A stretch of 64,000 nucleotides of DNA, taken from Caprimulgus europaeus. Lineage: Eukaryota > Chordata > Aves > Caprimulgiformes > Caprimulgidae. Positions 12,991-24,984 of the stretch are shown here, piece after piece (position 1 is the stretch's first letter; the number at the start of each line of letters is the position of its first letter). Under the pieces are notes generated by a model, which ran no database searches, was not told the DNA's origin, and worked only from the letters and a program-made list of their open reading frames with translations. Both the position numbers and the translations under genes were made by a program. The stretch covers positions 744,001 through 808,000 of the forward strand of contig OU015539.1 of assembly GCA_907165065.1 (NCBI GenBank). Reading direction: 5' to 3'.

Positions 12991-13736
12991 CGATTTCCAC
13001 ACTCAGCCTGGGGACCCCCCCAAAACACTCACCCACGACCACGGCCGCCCCGCGCAGAGCTCTTGGTGACCGGAGCCGGTTTCATCCCGGCTGCTGCCCT
13101 GAATCCCCGTCCCCTGCCCCGGGAGGGAGCCGGAGGAGAGCGGCTCCGCTGAACCCCTTTTCCCCGGGAATCTCCTCAAAACCGGCGCCGTTGAGGGGGC
13201 AATGAGCCCGCACCGAGCCCGCACCGGTTCCGGTCTCCGCAACTTCCCCGGCCCTCCCCGCCCCGCTGTCAGGCGGCCGCCGGCCCCGCCGCCTTTGTCC
13301 TGCCGCGCCGGAGGGGCTCGCCCCGGGGGAAGACCCGCCGGACCGGACCGGACCGGGGGGGTTCCGGGGCCGGGTCGGGTCGGCCTCGGCCCGAGGGGAC
13401 TTCGCAAGTCAACGGCCTCCGCGCGCGCCCAACCGCCGCCCGCACCTGACGGCGGCCCGGCCCGGTCCAGCCCGGCCCACCTGCCGCCGAGGCCGCTTCC
13501 CCGCCGCCCGCCCGCGATGCCCTCTCGGGGCTCCCGCCGCCGCCGGAGCCGCCCACCCACCCCCGTCAGCGAGGAAAGTTCCCGGTGGCCCCGCGCCCGC
13601 CCCCCCCTCCGCCATGGCCACCCCGGGGCGGCGGCACCTGCTCCCGGCCCGCCGGAGTTCCCGGGGGCGGAGGGGACGAGGCGGCGCCGTCGGCTGCTCC
13701 GGGCGGGCGATCGGTACAGCCGCGTGGGGGACTCAC

Positions 13737-13950
13737 CGGGGCGCGTTCCCGCGGCGCGGGGCTGCCGCAGGCCCCGGCTGAGAAGAGATCCAGCGGCGGG
13801 AGCCCTCCCGGGGCGCCCGAGTCCCGGGCTCCGCGCTGCTGCGTCAGCGCCGCCGCCGCCTCTTCAGCAGCCGCCCGGCTGCGGGATGGAGATGAGGCGG
13901 CCCCGCTGCTGCCGCCGCCCGCCCTCGCCGCAGGGCGTCGCGATCCGGCG
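13737..13950 (-). other. Candidate noncoding first exon (BAHD1 5' UTR)
   Basis: A minus-strand GTGAGT donor lies directly after position 13737 (exon ends ...GCCCCG). The sequence upstream is GC-rich with a TGACGCAG motif near 13840 and no obvious initiator ATG leading to a recognisable protein. The 5' boundary is arbitrary, chosen to lie downstream of the CCAAT cluster. Two other GTGAGT sites (exon ends 13033 and 12936) could serve alternative first exons. It needs transcript evidence to be more than a prediction. Confidence 0.3.
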
Positions 13951-14112
13951 CGGCCCGGGCGGGCGGCGCGCAGAGGCCGGGAGCGGGCGGGGGCGGGGGC
14001 CGCCGGGGGGAGGAGGAGCGGGGAGGGGGGGGGGGAGGAGGCGCCGCTGCCGCCGCTCGCTCCCCGCGAGCCGCGAGCCCCTCCGTCCTCCTTCCTGCTT
14101 CCTCGTCCGCAG

Positions 14113-14193
14113 CCAATCGCCGCCCTCCGCTCCGCCGCTCGCTCCGCCGCGCCGGCCAATCGCGAGCGCTCCTGCCCGCTGCCACTGGCCAAT
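14113..14193. promoter_or_regulatory. Array of three CCAAT boxes
   Basis: CCAAT occurs at 14113-14117, 14156-14160 and 14189-14193, each followed by CGC, with start-to-start spacings of 43 and 33 bases, about four and three helical turns. A fourth CCAAT is at 14407-14411. Phased CCAAT arrays are typical NF-Y targets in CpG-island promoters. They lie roughly 150-450 bases upstream of the candidate minus-strand first exon. Confidence 0.6.
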
Positions 14194-14830
14194 CGCTGCG
14201 CCCGTCCCCGCCCCTCACCCACCCCCGCCCCGGTTCACCCCCCCCCGCCCCACCGGGAGCCCCGCACAGCCCGGCCCCGCCCCCCCGGGTATCGCCGCGG
14301 TACAGGGGGTCACACCCCCCCCGCGCGCTGGGGGCACCGGGGATGCCCCTGATACCCCGACCCCGGCGGTTTCCTCCCGGGACAGGGAGCGGGAGGCGCG
14401 GCCCCGCCAATCTCCTGTCAGGGCCGCTCCCCGAGCCGCCCTCACACCCCGCAGCCGGTACCACCGGCGGCCTGGGCGGCCCGACGGGAGACCGCAGCCG
14501 GGGCCTACAGCCGGGCTCACCCTTGGGGTGTTCCCCGCCGCCCCAAACCGAGTCCTCACGTCCAACTCTGCAGAAGTTTGGAGTTACCGGGGGTCCCGGA
14601 CGGTGCTGAGCCGGGGAGCGCCGGGCTGCGGCTCTGGGTGCCCGGTGTTCCCTGTCACTTCGTCCCGGGAGAGCCGGGGCACCAGCCTAGGGACAGGTCA
14701 AGGACCCACCTGGGTGGGTTCCATCCCCTCGAGCAGCCCTGGAACCCGGCCGAGGGGAAATGCCCCGTTCCCTGACCGGGGAAAGGCCAGCGGGGAGTGA
14801 CCGGGTGCCCCAGAGCTTCCCCTCGTAGCC

Positions 14831-14914
14831 TGTCCCCACCGGGAGATGTTCTGTCCCCACCAGGACACAGTGTGCCCTCACTGGGACATGTTGTGTCCCC
14901 ACCAGGACATGGTC
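14831..14914. repeat. Four imperfect 21-bp tandem repeats
   Basis: Four units of 21 bases, each beginning TGTCCCCACC or a variant (the third begins TGCCCTCACT), with bodies such as GGGAGATGTTC and AGGACATGGTC. The units are diverged but the period is exact. Confidence 0.85.
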
Positions 14915-16289
14915 TACATGGACTCCACCAACAGGTCTGGCATGTGGCAGTGATTTCTTCTTCTTCCCAACCAGGAGAGCATCTGTAACTCTCCGTATTT
15001 TCCTGAAAAATGAGTTTAAAAACCTGAAGAAGCTCGAACAAGCCTTGGCAGTTACTCAGTCAGGGGGGTGGTACCTTTGGCAGGACCACAGCCCTCTTCC
15101 ACTGAAGTCTCCCCATCGGTTGCAAAATGGGATTTTTTGGTTTTCCTATTTCTTTTAAACCTAAGAAACTGTTGAGAAGCAAACAACTACCACATGGGAC
15201 AAGCAACCCAAAGTGCACCAGGAGAGAAAGATACACACATGATGAGTTAAAACCCCCCCGAAAGCCCCGAGGGTCTGCTTGAAATACAACTAAACTGCAG
15301 GAAGTGCAGGACGGTAAAATACTTTCTCTGCCTTGTTCCTGTGGTCCTTGGCCCACAAGGACCTCACAAGCAAGAGCAAGATCAGTCGCTGGTGTGATCT
15401 TTGCAGGACCCAGATGCTACACAGGAGATCGAGGGAAAATTCAGCTGTTTGGAGACACTGACTCCCCAAATGCTTGGTTTCCTTTATATCTGAAGCTTGA
15501 AGCTGAGGGTTCCCTTCCTTCCTCTGCCTACAAGCTGAGCGATAAATCCAACCCTTCTCCTCAATCAGGAGCTGTGAGCTCCCAGCGTCCGCGGCTCCCA
15601 CACGATGCCCAGCTAACCCCGTGGACAACACCGACCTCAAGCAGGGAAGCACACACAGGAAAAGGGATCAGCCCTTTTTCCTTTCCCAGTTGAACCATAA
15701 CCTGATGGTTTATCAGGGAATGTGATCTGGGTGGATAAATCGAGCTCCCCATCATGTTTCTGGAGTGCCCGAGGCAAAGAGGAGGCCCATCCAGAGGGTC
15801 AGAGCTCGGCACGAGTGTCCCCAGCAGCAAGCACTGAGCCTGACATCCAAATAAACCAGCCTGAAACAAACACCAAGCCTTGATGATGCAGCGGAAAAGA
15901 ACAGAGATAAAATAAATAACCTGGAAGCTCACAGGGCAGCGCAGCAGCGCCTGCACCTTCCCAGCGCAGCAGATCCCGGGGTGCAGCGTCCTCGGGATGC
16001 ACCCCCTGCGCCCAGACAGGACCAACACGCAGCATTCGCGGGGGAACCCGCTCATGCAAGGAGGATTTTAGTGAGACCACCACCAGATCATTACCAAGTG
16101 AGAAGTTAGCAAACACCTTATGTACCCAGCAGAACAGAGACGTGGAAATGTGGGGATGCCTCCCCAATTTCAGTAAAGAGACTGTCCCAAGGGGCTGTGA
16201 CAATGTTTTACCACGCAGTCCCACCCTCCCTCTAGTCACTCCCAGAAGCCTGCACTTGGTGGGGTCAAAGATGCAGCTCCATGCAGGAC

Positions 16290-16323
16290 TATATATATAT
16301 ATTATCATTTTTTTTTTAATAAT
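16290..16323. repeat. (TA)n and T-rich low-complexity tract
   Basis: A short alternating TA run is followed by ATTATCATT and a run of T. No further structure is seen. Confidence 0.8.
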
Positions 16324-19300
16324 TGGGTTTGTGGCAAAAAGCAGATGCCAGCCTGCTCAGCGCTGCACACACACTCTCGCTCTCCACCGCTTGCCTTAGG
16401 CGTTAGCAATTCTCCTTAAAAACACTCTTATTTACCCCATTTCACCGCTGCCCCTAGGGGTGCAGCGTGGGAATGTTCCCTCGGGATGAGACTCTCCGGC
16501 TCCGTTTAACACAGCCGAGCGTCCCCAAGAGCCGCTCCAGCAGCGCCTCCCGCTCCCCTCGGGCCAGAGCCGCTGCACTGCTCCCCACCTGAGAAGCAAA
16601 GGCAGCTCATACTGCTGCCAAAATGCCCCTAAAAATGACATTTTCAGTAGAGTCCTCCCCTCTGCGGTGAGCCCCAGCCAACAGGAAGGTGACTGAAGCG
16701 CTGCTGAGCACCAGAGCGAGTTAAATTTTAATGTCCCACAGAGCTCACGCCGGTCGTGAGGTGTTTTCAAGAGACCTCAGCCTCGGACTCACTCGGCTAC
16801 ACAGGAGCGGTACTCGGAGCAGGAAAAGGAAGAGACTGGAAGTGATCAAGTTCCAGGAGCTGGATGTTGCTGCTGTGATGCTCTCTGTGCAGATACAATC
16901 ATTTAACAGGGATGCTCAGGGCTGGCTTTCACATTGAACTCCTGCACTTAATGAAGAAACAAAGGCCATGAATGAACCCCACATTTTAATTAACAGTTCT
17001 TTATTAGCCCCCATCCCATTCCTACCGCTGTGCCTGGCCCAGGTTAGGCTTAGCTTAAGCTGTTCTCCAACTCCAGCACTAAACCTACAGCTTCCCAGCA
17101 TTCAGGAGGCAAATACTCGGGCAGAACTGATGCTGAAGTGTAACGATAATGATCAGACATTTAACAGCTGCTTCCTGGTGAAGGCAGAGGTGAGGCCACC
17201 TCCCCTCTTCCAGGTGTTTGGAGTAGGAGAACATCTGGAGCACGGACAGGTTGAGGATGTGTTCTCTAGAGTGGAAAGCATGACAAAGCCATCTGCACAG
17301 CTCCCTCCCTGTTGAGAAACCAGTTTATTCTGAAGTGGGGCCTTTCCTTGTCCCTTTCTCAAAGGGATGAGGGGACAAAACACCATAAAGCTGATTGCTG
17401 ATTAGAGAGCAGTGGGGCTGCATCTGCTGTTCTTCAACCTGTCAGCACAGAGGCATGGATGGGACATGGGCTTTGGTTTTTTCCTTCCCTCATTAAATAG
17501 GAAGAACAAACCACCAAAGCCCCAACATGAGATCTTCCTCCCCTCAACTTCTGGCCCATTTTTGGGGGGAAAGGGACAACATCCAGGGCTGTTCTTCTAC
17601 CTCCTGCCTGAATAGCAGCAGAACGGGGATCTGCTGTCACCGGACTCCCCACCTCGTTATTTGGGCTATGGCAGTGACTTGCTGAGGTTGTCCCTCTTGG
17701 CAAAAGAGTTTGTAAAGCTCCACAGCTGTAGGAGGAGCTGGGGCAGCTCCAGCATGGGCCAGGTAGCAGCAGAGATGAAGGGGCAGATTTTCCCTCATTG
17801 CACCTCTCATCTTAACAGGTATTGGGGTGGGAGAGACATGAACAGTGCTGAAAGGTAAAGGGAGGGAAAAGAGGATTTCACCAGTGAACACAGGGGTCCT
17901 GGGGAGGAGGATCTCTGCTTTCTCCACTTGGGTTTCAGGAGAAAAAGCTTGGTTTGTCCTGCAGGTGTGTAACAGTGGAGAGACGGGGAGAGCCCCAGCA
18001 TCACCCTGCTCACCACGGATCAGGCTGGGAGAGGGGTGTTTGCACTGTGCACCCCCTGAGCAACACTCAGAGCTCTTTCAACCTTCAAGAACAAGTGTGG
18101 CAAGTTTTAAAAAGTGACAGAAAAATCTATAAAAGAGGAAAAAAATCCCCAGCAAGGCTGCAAGGACAAAGAAAGGAAGCCTCGAGCTCCGGTATCCATG
18201 CTCGCAGGAGGCTGCGGACACCCCTTTGTAGCACAAGCAGGGAGGCAATGCCCCCCTGGAGATGCAATGCTGGGAGCTTCACACACCCCCACAGCACCCA
18301 CAAACGGCCCCACCGCTGCAGGAAAGCTTCTGTTCCACAGGCAGCCTGCAAACAGCCGCGGGAGCTTAAGCACAGGCTCAGTCCGAGCTCACGCACCAAA
18401 AGCAACAAGGTGCAGCCGTCTGGAGGATCCTGCACCGACTGGTTCCTCGCTCAGGCCTGGGGGAAGGACTTGGCTGCAGGTAAGAGCATGATGCATCTGC
18501 GAGGAGGAGGATCACCAGCTCCCACCTTTCCAGGCAGCCTCTGTGGCCACAGACGGGGCTTAAACCCATCTTGTCTGCTCAGGATCCCTGCGCTCACAGC
18601 TTCACAGGGCTCCTGTCTGACTGCAGGGACAGGGCTGGGTTAAAAAAGCTTCTTCCCTTCAGCGTGTGTCAGCTGCATCCCCTGTGGTTCCCTCCTTTTC
18701 CAGGCATCACCTCGAATGAGCCAGCACCAAGAAAGCATCCCCAAATCCCAATCAGCCGAGTTATCCCACCCCACACGATGTCTCAGCGTAAAGGTGCGAG
18801 CGCTGCTCTGGCTGCAGTGGCAAAAGAGGTGGTTTTTAGTGGTTCCCCTCCTTTCCTTCCCCCCTCTGGGGCTAACCTGGTAAATACAAAAGGCCACATG
18901 AATTCCTGGTGGAGCTCTGTTGACTGCCTTGGAATGATATTACACCAAAAAGGCAAAGTGGCTGTCGGTACTTAGGTACGCAGTGCACCAGCTGTGGTTA
19001 CACAGGCAGCTTCCTTTGAGATTTCTGCTTAAACATCAACTTTTGCTCATTCATAGTTGGGTGAAATATTTCCCCTTTTCCATGCAAAGAAGTCAGGAGG
19101 GATTCTGGCTGGGTGAGAAGGGTCTGCCAGCACAGAGGTACCACATGCCATCTCATTACCTACCTGGAAAAACGGCAAATAAAAAGTACTGCATTTGTGT
19201 CTCAGGGAATCAGCTGCAGGTTTTTAGGTATTTTACTGCTATGAAGGTTTAATTTATATTTTATTTTAATTTTAGAAAAGTTGATGCTGCTTGTATCAAA

Positions 19301-19922
19301 TGCTATTGTCTACCAAGCAACAGTGCCAGGGAAGTCCAGCCTACGTGCACTGCAAATAAAGGGGATTGCTATGTTGTATTTCCTATTTCATCTCTCATCT
19401 TAAGACTTTAAAGTGCTTTAGTGAGGAATGTATAAGCACCATTAGCCAAATTTATTGATGGAGAGAAAAAAAATGGAGGGACAATGAATTTTGCTTGAGA
19501 TGGGGACCAAGAAATGAGACCTGGGTTAAATTAAAGCAGAAAATCACAGGAGCAAGAGTTAAAAACATACCTAAGCGTTATCATGGACAGAGGTGAACGT
19601 AGGTGTGTGCTTAAGTGCATTGCAAAATAAGGATTAAAGCTGAGGACTCTGCTTTATGAGCTGGATCGTGGCAGAGCCAGGGAAAAATTCATATGCACAG
19701 GAAGAATAAAATGTTATGCCTCACGTTCCCTAGGTAGCCATTATTTTATGAAGTGTGATTCACAAAAACAGGGAGGCTGGAGAAATCTGAACGCAAAACA
19801 CATGTCCCAAAAAGACATGATGGGAAAGCAAACAGTAATTATGTGACCATCTGCGAACGGCGATGCGAGGGGATGGGGCGGCCGGCGGCTGCGAGCGGTA
19901 ACGCAGCTGCGGGCGACGGCTG

Positions 19923-20288
19923 CGCTGGGCAGGGCTGCAGCACCCAGAGCCGTTCCTTCGCCCCACAACTGGGTGCTGGGCAGGGCTGCAGCACCCAGAG
20001 CCGTTCCTTCGCCCCACAACTGGGTGCTGGGCAGGGCTGCAGCACCCAGAGCCGTTCCTTCGCCCCACAACTGGGTGCTGGGCAGGGCTGCAGCACCCAG
20101 CGCCGTTCCTTCGCCCCACAACTGGGTGCTGGGCAGGGCTGCAGCACCCAGAGCCGTTCCTTCGCCCCACAACTGGGTGCTGGGCAGGGCTGCAGCACCC
20201 AGAGCCGTTCCTTCGCCCCACAACTGGGTGCTGGGCAGGGCTGCAGCACCCAGAGCCGTTCCTTCGCCCCACGGCTGGGTGCTGGGCT
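19923..20288. repeat. 51-bp minisatellite, about 7 copies
   Basis: Seven nearly identical 51-bp units run head to tail, each containing GGCTGCAGCACCCA, CGTTCCTTCGCCCC and ACTGGGTGCTGGGCA. Differences are few: one unit has CGCCG instead of GAGCCG, and the last has CACGGCTGGG. Each unit contains the inverted pair CAGCACCCA / TGGGTGCTG, so every copy can fold into a 9-bp stem. Because 51 is a multiple of three, several frames on both strands stay open through it; these are not evidence of a protein. Confidence 0.97.
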
Positions 20289-20866
20289 CGGGGCAGCATG
20301 ATCAGCTCGGGGAGGTCAGCGGGAACAAAACCCTCGCTCTGTTTGCAGCTCAGAAAGCGCCTTTTGCCTTGCACAGAACTCACACAGGAAACCTGGTAAG
20401 AAATCCCGAGGGCAGCGGCTCGGCCAATCTGCATTTCCATAGGAAACAGCTGCATCGCCACTAAAAACCTCAGCCCCCTCCTCTTTGTGTCCCTCAGGTG
20501 GACGGGAGCTCCTGCCAGCACGGGGACAGTGACACTGCTCAGCACTGGAGGGGACACGTGTCTGCCTCTCCACGCTCCCGGGTGTTGCATTAAGCCAACC
20601 TGTTTTGCTGGCTGGGCTGCCGGGGAGGTGATGTCTCGGGGGGAAAGCGGGAGGAGAAGGGATGGCAGCTTTCAGAGTGCCTGCAGCTGGCTCCTCCACA
20701 CCCTGCCTGCCACGGCCCTGGCTCCTCGCGTTTAAAACAGCGAAGATCATGTTGTGCTGCTTACTCAGGTGTTGCACAAGCAGGTAAATATCCAGGTACT
20801 GTGCTAACGCCGCTGCCTTGGCCAGGCACCACCTAAGGGAGGCCAGAGGGGAAGGAAGAGCAGGAA

Positions 20867-21478
20867 AAGAATCATTGAATCATCAAATGTTGTGAGCTGG
20901 AAAGGACCCACCAGGGTCATCGAGTCCAACTCCTGTCCCTGCACAGGACAATCCCAACATTCACACCATGTCCCTGAGGGCCTTGGCCAAATGCTGCTGG
21001 AATCTTGTCAGCCTTGGGGCCATCAGCACCTCCCTGGGGAGCCTGTGCCAGTGCTCCACCACCCTCTGCCTCAAGAACCTTTTCCTCATGGCCAACCTCA
21101 CCCTCCCCTGCCACATCTTCCTGCCATGGCCTCTGCTCCTGGCGTTGGTGGCCAGAGAGAAGAGCTCAGCGCCTGCCCCTCCTCTGCCCCTGGGGAGGAA
21201 GTTCCAGACCGCCAGGAGATCTCCTCTCAGTCTCCTCTTCTCCAGGCTGAACAAACCAAGTGACTTCAGCCTCTCCTCACACCCTTCCCCTCTAAACCCT
21301 TCCCCAATGTTGTGTCCCTCCTCTGGACACTCTCCAGGAGCTTTAGATCCTTTTTATCCTGTGGCACCCAAAACTGCCCCCAGTACTTGAGGTGAGGCCA
21401 CACCAGTGCAGAGGAGGCTGAACTGGGAATTAAACTCCTACTGCTCCTCCACACCAGCCCCAGCACCAACACCCCCAG
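20867..21478 (-). mobile_element. CR1 LINE fragment, about 610 bp
   Basis: Read on the plus strand it begins with the reverse of the CR1 3' end (GAGCTGGAAAGGACCCACCA, CATCGAGTCCAACTCCTGTC), then CACCTCCCTGGGGAGCCTGT and CAGTCTCCTCTTCTCCAGGC, and finishes in the upstream CR1 region (GAGGTGAGGCCACACCAGTG). It is the longest CR1 piece in the window and is 5'-truncated. Frames through it are decayed LINE sequence, not a host gene. Confidence 0.93.
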
Positions 21479-24400
21479 TGCTCTGATGTCCCAGGCAAAG
21501 GCAAAATCGTGGGCTCAGAGTCACAGGAAAACAGCGTCACTGTCAGGAGCGTCCCTGCTGTCCCCACGGACACTTCTGCACGAGCTCCGGGGCACTAAGG
21601 AGCACTTTGCCTTCCGCCTCCAGCCAGGACATTTGATTTAATAACCGAGTGGTTTGAGCTGCTGAGGCAAATCCCTCCTCGGTCTTCCTGCTCTGACTGG
21701 CACCAGCATCAATCTGAGCTACATCCTCCAACCTGACACGAGTGTCATCACCATCAAGACTCATACCCACAAAAGCCATCTCAAATATTACGAGCTAGCC
21801 AGGAATTTTGTGACCTCTGCAGAAAAAGCCCTTCTGCTCTCCCAATTTTCAGGTTCACTGAAAGCTGCTGTTGTGCAGAACCTCATTAATTTGCAGTGAA
21901 TCCAGCTGCAAATGGCTGGAGTTGTGAATTAGCACCTGAGCGAAGAAAACGCAGGCAAAAAGGAAGATAATGCTTCTCCAAATGGACTTTGCTCATTTAT
22001 TTTATCATTTGTAGCTTCATTTGAATTATTTATGATAATACTTCACGGTGGCGTCTGGAGTGTGTGTTGTGAAAATAATGAAACCCAATTCACATGGGCC
22101 TGGGCTCTATTAAACCTCTGCAGAAAGGTGAGGAGAGCCTGCCAGGCTCTCAGAGTGTAGCAGGGAGGGGAGTCCACAGGTTCCCTGGTGGTTAGAAGCG
22201 GTTTCTGGTTTTCAGTCCACTCTGTGTCCGTTCCCATCCGTTGCTTGATGACCATCTGAAACACCAACTCTCTGGAACAGGTTATTCCTCAGCTGGTGTC
22301 TGCACAAAAGCTGATTTCCCTCTGAAGTCCAAGTGGATGCGGTACAATTTGGTTGGAAACTGAGCAGATTTGGCCTGTGGTCACTGAAACCTCGGAAACA
22401 CGGAGCTCCACCACGTCAGGCTGTTCAGAGCACAACCCCCTGTGCCTCCACCACAGAGCTGCTCTAAGCACTGGATCTGCAGTGATGCTCCTGAGGTACC
22501 TCAGTGCTGAAGCTTTGGAGTTAAAGGCACATTGAAGGGGGTACATTGACATGGGAAAAATAAACCCCCCATCCCTTCCAGCGACCCTTGGATGTCCCAC
22601 CTATGCAGGGTGTAAAGACCTTTGTGGAGAAGCAGTACCAGTACCACTAAATAACATGGTGGAATAAAATCAGTGATAACAAACAGCATTTTAAGGTTCC
22701 AGATTCAGTGTCAGGGCTTGGAGGTTCCCACCATGAGTGTCTGAACCCCCAGGTACTCCCAAACCTTCAGGCTCCCATTACTTGGCCAACCTTTTCCCTG
22801 ACTCTTCGGCCCCAGGTCACTCCCAGTGAGGTGTCCAGGCAGGATGAGGGAGCAGCATGTGCTGGAGAGGCCCTGGGGATCCCGTTCCCTCTGGACCTTG
22901 GTCCGTACCGCTCCCATGCCAGGATCCTGGGGTGACAGCAGCTCTTTGCTCAGCAATAAAACAGGGTGTGAAGCAGCTGCGAGCAACAGCGGGCGCTGCC
23001 GAGAGCGAGAGCTGACATCTGAAGCACTGGAAGGGGCTGACACTGTGTGGTCACCGCTGGAAACCCATCACCCTGGGCCACGTTCTGTTTTACTTCAGTT
23101 TTTGTGTTGCCTTTGGGCTGTGTGTGTGAGCCAAGCACCAGCTGCTGCTCCCAGGACGAGGGAGGTGCTGCACAGCGGGATGGGAAACCTCTCGCGGGGA
23201 TGGACACCGCGGGGCGGCAGAGCGGGCATCAATACTTGTTTCTTTCCCCCCTGCTCAGAAGAATGCTGGGAGCGAGCCTGTGCCTGCAGAAAGGGAGAGA
23301 GGAAGCCCGGGTCTCCCGGGAGCACGGCGTGCCGGGGGGTTCCGGATGCGGCACGCGGAGCTGGTTATCCCGGGCTGAAGCAGGAGCTCGCGGCGCAGCA
23401 GACGGGGTCTCCAGTTCCATTCCCATTTCTGCCCTTTCTCTTGGTTCAAACGTGGGGACTGGGATGTTTGGCAGTGGCCATGCTGCTGTATCCCAGCAGG
23501 GATGAGCACCCAGTGTTCAGCAGGGGCCCTTGGAAAGGCACCGGGATTCTCTTTAATGTCCCTTCCCACATCTTTCCTTATTGTTGTTTTATTACAGTGA
23601 GAGAGAAAAAGGAAAGAAAAAAAAAAAATGCCAGGGCAAGCCACCATTTCCCCCAGGCCCTGAAACACGGCAGCACCGGGGTCGGTTTTGATCCTGTGGG
23701 AAAAGAAAATCCATCATCGCAGCTTTACTGCCTGGGAATGAGGTGTCCAGAACGGGAGGCAGAGCCGAGGATCTCTGCTCAGGAGAGCCCCAGAGCCCCG
23801 GTCCCATCTCCCCAGCAGCCCCAGGCTGATGGCCATGAGGAGTCTCATGCCACGGCTCTGCTTTCTGGTCGCTTTTGCCTTTTCTTTGTTTTTTTCAGGC
23901 CAGGTTTGTCCCCTGTGACGGTGCTGAGTAGCAAACATCGCTAAAGAACTCGGCAGTCAGCGAGCTGTAAGCAGAGGAGCCGGGGAGCTGCTCAGTCACC
24001 GGCTGCCTTTTCCCTGGGAAACGTGTTGGGCTTTGAGGAAGCCACAGGCAGCAGCGGGCTCCCCGCGAGTAACCCCGGGAAACGCAGCAGCCACGAGGCC
24101 GGAGGAGCTGTCACGAGGGCTGCACGAGGTGCGAACGTGGCACCGCGGAGCAAAAAGGGCTTTTCTGGGGGAAAATGGGGAGTTGGGGGGGAACGGGGCT
24201 GGGTTGCGCCGCGGTTCAGCCAGGGGAGAAGCCAGAGGGATGAGCTGAGCTGAGTTTCTCAGCTCGTTACAAGTGCACAACACGTTCCAGGGAAGCATCG
24301 GCACTGGTGTCACAGAGGTGTCACCTGCAAGGGACACAGGCTGGCAGGGAAGGGACAGTGTGAGCATGGGCTCGGCAGGAGGCTTAAACCAGCGCCCTGG

Positions 24401-24984
24401 CTGCTGTAGCCCTCGCAGAAGTCGTTATTGACCCCAATATTCTCCTCAGACACTCACGTGAGGACTTGCACTCCTCCAGTCGGAAGCATTCCCGCGGTGA
24501 ATGTACCTGGAGTAAAGGAACCTTAACTCATTAAGGGAAATTGTTGTTGAGCTCCAGGCTGGCAAGTGGAGCTGGCTGTGTCTCGGACAGAGAACATGAG
24601 CTCTCAGCAGTCAGGGCAATTATTTATCAATGAAATTAACCTAAAGGGGAGGCTCATTTCCCAGGGTGAGAAGCCTTGATACCAGGTTAAGATGTGAGCT
24701 CAGCGATCTGACACGGATTTAGTTGTGTTTCTCACTTAGTCCTGAGTTGCTTTTGCTGTCTCCTCCATCACCTCCATCAACCTTGGCTGTGGTTTCTGCT
24801 GCTGGCTCAGCAGGGACCACCCAGTCACGGCACATGGACCAGTTGGGTTTGGCCATTGGGAAGGACTGGAAGGGGCAGCCTGAGGTGCTGGTGGAGACCC
24901 TGAGCTGCACGTCAGTGGGGTGATGGTGTTGGAGAAGACCCACCTTGCAACCTAATCCTGAATCCTCTGTTTTGGGCAAAACAG

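Larger units (their letters stand above)
1..13736 (-). other. Noncoding region, probable first intron of BAHD1
   Basis: No reading frame here looks like a protein exon: the longest are short, low-complexity, and lack paired splice sites and recognisable domains. In human the gene after DISP2, KNSTRN and IVD in the same direction is BAHD1, which has a noncoding first exon and a long first intron. With a CpG island at about 13-14.5 kb, the simplest reading is that this stretch is BAHD1 intron 1 and the coding exons lie off the left edge. Seen inside: an A-rich run, one CR1 fragment, an imperfect hairpin, an X-box-like palindrome, a G14 run with odd flanking sequence, and a short G-rich minisatellite. 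A small CpG-richer patch sits at about 8080-8200. The gene assignment is inference from synteny only. Confidence 0.35.
12930..14480 (-). promoter_or_regulatory. CpG-island promoter, probable BAHD1 promoter
   Basis: This is the longest and densest CpG-rich stretch in the window, with GC-box-like CCCCGCCC strings throughout. Orientation is inferred to be leftward for two reasons. Minus-strand donor consensus GTGAGT follows candidate exon ends at 13737, 13033 and 12936, whereas I saw no GTGAGT or GTAAGT on the plus strand here. CCAAT boxes cluster at 14113-14193, on the upstream side for a minus-strand start. The BAHD1 assignment follows the human order DISP2-KNSTRN-IVD-BAHD1. Long open frames through the island are a by-product of GC content. 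Confidence 0.7.

Noticed and set aside
13202-14800. 532-codon plus-strand open frame across the CpG island
   Set aside because: It is Pro/Arg/Gly/Ala-rich with no domain, matched by equally long frames in other phases and on the other strand, as expected from GC content with few stops.
19760-20590. 276-codon minus-strand frame and four others over the 51-bp repeat
   Set aside because: A 51-bp period keeps any stop-free frame open; five overlapping frames on both strands cannot all be genes.
22826-23944. 372-codon plus-strand open frame
   Set aside because: The translation has no recognisable domain, mixed low-complexity composition, and lies in GC-rich intergenic DNA; no splice or promoter support.
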